Shown in pieces: positions 45,661 to 64,000 of a DNA stretch of 64,000 nucleotides. The first letter of the stretch is position 1. Every line of letters begins with the position of its first letter. Origin of the DNA: Paenibacillus sp. IHBB 10380 (GTDB lineage Bacteria > Bacillota > Bacilli > Paenibacillales > Paenibacillaceae). Made by a program: the position numbers and the translations under genes. Where the stretch lies: positions 248,001-312,000 of the forward strand of contig NZ_CP010976.1 of NCBI RefSeq assembly GCF_000949425.1, written 5' to 3'. The notes beneath the pieces were generated by a model. That model was not told the origin of the DNA. It did no database searches and saw only the letters and a list, made by a program, of their open reading frames with translations.

Positions 45661-46872
45661 ATGACAAAAATATCCTTTTTGTTCCCAGGACAAGGTTCTC
45701 AATATGTAGGTATGGGGAAAAAATTGTGGGATCAATTCAATACGGCAAAACTATTATTTGAAGAAGCAAATGATACGTTAGGTTGTGATCTTACTAAACT
45801 ATGCTTCGAGGGCAGTCATTTACAACTCATGCAGACTATGAACACACAACCAGCTATTTTGACTGTAAGTGTCATCTCTTTTGAAATTGGTAGACAAGAA
45901 CTTGGATGGGAACCTTTTCTTATGGCAGGGCACAGCCTTGGTGAATACTCTGCTCTTGTATGTGGAGGTGTTATGTCGTTTCAGGACGGGCTCCGAATAG
46001 TAAGGAAAAGAGGAATGCTTATGCAGGATGCGGCTTCCTCGGGTCTAGGAGCTATGGCAGCAGTAATGAATGTTTCTAGAGAGCAGTTGGAGCAATGGTG
46101 CAGCGAGATTTCTACAGAAACCAAGCAGGTTGTGGTCGCATGCTGTAATTCATTGCGACAGCATGTTGTGGCAGGCCATCAAGAGGCCATCAGCGAAATT
46201 AGTGACAGGTTGAAAGTGATCCCTAGTGCTAGTGTTAAATATTTGAATGTCAGCGCCCCTTTCCACAGCCCAATGATGAGCTTAGCGGCAGACAAATTGG
46301 TAGATGAATTGAATCAATACGAGCTAAAAAACTGGCAGTGGCCCATTATTTCAAATGTGACTGCTCTTCCGTATGAGAGCCAAGAGCTGGTTAAACTTCT
46401 ACATCGTCAAATGACACATCCGGTTCGTTGGTTAGAGACGATGGAATATATGTATCGGAATGGAGTCAGCCAGACGGTAGAAATCGGGCCCAGGCAGGTA
46501 CTGAGTCAACTGATGAAAGAAAGCTTTCCCACAATACGGACCCATCATTTTGAGAGCCCGGATGAGTTAGAGAATTTACGCGCAACGTTCGATACAGTGC
46601 AATATGGTCGTACAGCGATCAGCGCCCGTATTCAGGAAGCTTTAACCGCAACTTTAATTGCCCGGAACCGCAATAAGGATACTGAACAATATATGAAGGG
46701 TGTTATAGAGCCTATCAATCATGTCAAAAAGATCATTGACCAAATTAATAATGATAGAGATATCAACATGACCAAAACGATGGATCAAGTAAGGGAACTT
46801 CTACAATTTATATGTATTAGCAAGCAACTATCTACGGATGAACAGTTAAAAATCGTAAAAAAACTACCATAA
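45661..46872 (+). CDS. Malonyl-CoA acyltransferase acting in trans (FenF/ItuD type)
   Basis: A 403-residue acyltransferase that should load malonate onto the PKS carrier protein of the next gene. FLFPGQGSQYVGMG, the nucleophile S92 in GHSLGEYSA and H202 in APFHSPMM are intact. FenF, ItuD and BmyD are the equivalents in mycosubtilin, iturin and bacillomycin clusters. The last 90 residues go beyond a usual FabD and are helical, of unknown use. It sits 57 bp before the large synthetase, whose KS lacks an AT domain, explaining the need for a separate enzyme. Confidence 0.93.
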   Translation: MTKISFLFPGQGSQYVGMGKKLWDQFNTAKLLFEEANDTLGCDLTKLCFEGSHLQLMQTMNTQPAILTVSVISFEIGRQELGWEPFLMAGHSLGEYSALVCGGVMSFQDGLRIVRKRGMLMQDAASSGLGAMAAVMNVSREQLEQWCSEISTETKQVVVACCNSLRQHVVAGHQEAISEISDRLKVIPSASVKYLNVSAPFHSPMMSLAADKLVDELNQYELKNWQWPIISNVTALPYESQELVKLLHRQMTHPVRWLETMEYMYRNGVSQTVEIGPRQVLSQLMKESFPTIRTHHFESPDELENLRATFDTVQYGRTAISARIQEALTATLIARNRNKDTEQYMKGVIEPINHVKKIIDQINNDRDINMTKTMDQVRELLQFICISKQLSTDEQLKIVKKLP

Positions 46873-46887
46873 GTGCTTTAAGGGTAA

Positions 46888-62703
<15,816 letters not shown>

Positions 62704-62776
62704 GTACGGCTAGATATTGGAATGGACCGGATTGTTATTAATCCGGTTCGTATAGTAGATGGGGAGTGAATAACAA

Positions 62777-64000
62777 GTGTCCAATCCTGAAATAGAAAAA
62801 ATATATCCACTAACGCCAACACAAGAAGGGATCCTGTTCCATTCCCTAATGGAACCCAATTCTGAAGCGTACTCTGAGTATGTTTCATTTACAATAAAAG
62901 GGGATATTCAACCGCAGATAATGGTGCAGAGTTTTATCAAATTGATCGAGCGTTATGACGTCTTAAGAACGGTGTTCATCTATACAGATGTGGATCAGCC
63001 GCTACAGATTGTCTTGGAAAATAGTGAACCACATATACACTTTAAGGATATATCTGCTCATAGTGATGAGGAGCAGAAACGTTTGATTGAGGATTATAAA
63101 ATTCAGGATCAGGAGAAAGGCTTCGATCTGGAGACAGGGCCATTAATCAGAATGGCTATGTTCAAAGTCAATGAACAAATCTATAAAGTGATCTGGAGAT
63201 TTCATCATATTATTATGGATGGCTGGTGTCTTGGTATTCTAGCACGAGATTTATTTCATATTTATGATTCCTTGGCGGGAGGGATTCGGCTACAACTGGG
63301 CTCTCTTTATCCATACAGCGACTATATTCAATGGTTAAGCGAACAGGATCAAGAAGAAGCTCTACAATATTGGAGGAATTATTTAGAGGATTACGAGCTG
63401 CGGGCAGTTATCCCATCCTCCAAAGGTGCGATACTTGAAGCAGGATTTGATCACCAAAAATATCATTTTAACTGGGATGCTGAGACGACCAGTAGACTTC
63501 AAAAATTTGCTGTAGACAATCAGGTTACGTTAAGTACGTTGTTTCATGCGATTTGGGGTATTCTGTTACAACAATATAATCATAGCGAAGATGTTGTCTT
63601 TGGTTCGGTAGTATCGGGAAGACCTCCTGAATTACCAGGGATTGAGAACATGGTCGGTTTATTTATTAATACGATCCCGTTACGAGTTAAATACGATACA
63701 AGTTCTACCTTCAAGGGTTTATTGAATGAAGTACATGATTCAATTCTAGATGCGAACAAATATAACTATGTCTCGTTGGCAGATATTCAGTCGGGAACTG
63801 TACTTAAGAATAATCTTATTAACCATATTATCGTGTTTGAGAATTATCCGTTGGATAAGGTAGTTGATGGCGATGAAGAACATCTTATTTCAATGATAGA
63901 TAGTGAAATGATAGAACACACAAATTATGATTTGGACGTCACTGTATTTCCAGAGCGTGAGCTTGAAGTGTTGTTTACGTATAACGGATTTGTTTATGAT
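62777..64000 (+). CDS. Second nonribosomal peptide synthetase, N-terminal part
   Basis: A reading frame from GTG 62777 (GGGGAG ten bases upstream) stays open to the window end, 408 codons. It starts IEKIYPLTPTQEGILFHSL and contains RFHHIIMDGWCLG, with HHIIMDG at 143-149, then FGSVVSGRPPELPG and VGLFINTIPLRVK. This is a complete-looking condensation domain. The TPTQEGILFHSL start and HHIIMDGWC motif are typical of C domains that accept a D-residue donor from an epimerase in the preceding protein, which fits the E domain ending the upstream gene. The 73-bp gap and same strand indicate one operon. Its A domains lie outside the window. Confidence 0.93.
   Translation, partial: MSNPEIEKIYPLTPTQEGILFHSLMEPNSEAYSEYVSFTIKGDIQPQIMVQSFIKLIERYDVLRTVFIYTDVDQPLQIVLENSEPHIHFKDISAHSDEEQKRLIEDYKIQDQEKGFDLETGPLIRMAMFKVNEQIYKVIWRFHHIIMDGWCLGILARDLFHIYDSLAGGIRLQLGSLYPYSDYIQWLSEQDQEEALQYWRNYLEDYELRAVIPSSKGAILEAGFDHQKYHFNWDAETTSRLQKFAVDNQVTLSTLFHAIWGILLQQYNHSEDVVFGSVVSGRPPELPGIENMVGLFINTIPLRVKYDTSSTFKGLLNEVHDSILDANKYNYVSLADIQSGTVLKNNLINHIIVFENYPLDKVVDGDEEHLISMIDSEMIEHTNYDLDVTVFPERELEVLFTYNGFVYD

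Overview
The window reads as a chromosomal segment from a Paenibacillus-like member of the Bacillota. The evidence is moderate A+T content, strong AGGAGG-type ribosome sites, TPP and FMN riboswitches, and an iturin/mycosubtilin-type PKS-NRPS start. I could not run a search, so the genus is an inference. I saw no rRNA, tRNA or intact insertion sequence.

Layout. (1) 1-9512: a type I-B (Tneap-like, Cst2/Cas5t) CRISPR-Cas locus in the order cas6 (3' end only)-cas8-cas7-cas5-cas3-cas4-cas1-cas2, followed by 21 identical 29-bp repeats and 20 spacers. A terminator-like hairpin separates the Cascade genes from cas3-4-1-2. Just past the array is what looks like the 3' stub of a broken gene. (2) 9.8-21.8 kb: housekeeping and envelope genes. 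These are a cupin with a Gln/His-rich tail, a FtsW/RodA/SpoVE protein, a Gfo/Idh/MocA oxidoreductase, a YpsA-like gene with no normal start codon, a two-component system, a GH5 lipoprotein translationally coupled to a membrane metallophosphoesterase, a GNAT protein, an APH-like kinase and a secreted coiled-coil protein. (3) 21.9-26.9 kb: thiM-thiD-thiE on the minus strand under a TPP riboswitch, divergent from a metN-metI-metQ transporter. (4) 26.9-30.4 kb: two overlapping WYL regulators divergent from an RlaP/YcgL-type nucleotidyltransferase. (5) 30.6-36.3 kb: a Fur-box-preceded iron-siderophore permease pair, an ABC exporter, a ferredoxin-NADP reductase and a glutathione peroxidase. (6) 36.3-45.2 kb: an FMN riboswitch in front of an EamA-family transporter, an ArsR regulator beside a frameshifted SulP transporter, a three-gene ABC-2 exporter, a DUF4309-like secreted protein, a nitroreductase and a DUF985 cupin. 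(7) 45.2-64 kb: an IS1182-type transposase remnant, then a lipopeptide synthetase cluster that runs off the right edge.

The cluster is the most interesting part. A stand-alone malonyl transferase precedes a 5257-residue protein ordered acyl-AMP ligase-ACP-KS-ACP-aminotransferase-C-(truncated A)-PCP-C-A-PCP-C-A-PCP-E. This is the mycosubtilin/iturin logic for making and aminating a beta-amino fatty acid. Reading the ten specificity positions by eye gives a glycine-like code for the first complete A domain and the classical Asp code for the second, which is followed by an epimerase. The predicted start, beta-amino fatty acid-Gly-D-Asp, differs from the Asn-D-Tyr start of the iturins, so the product may be a different lipopeptide. 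The next synthetase begins with a C domain, as expected after an epimerase, and is cut by the window end.
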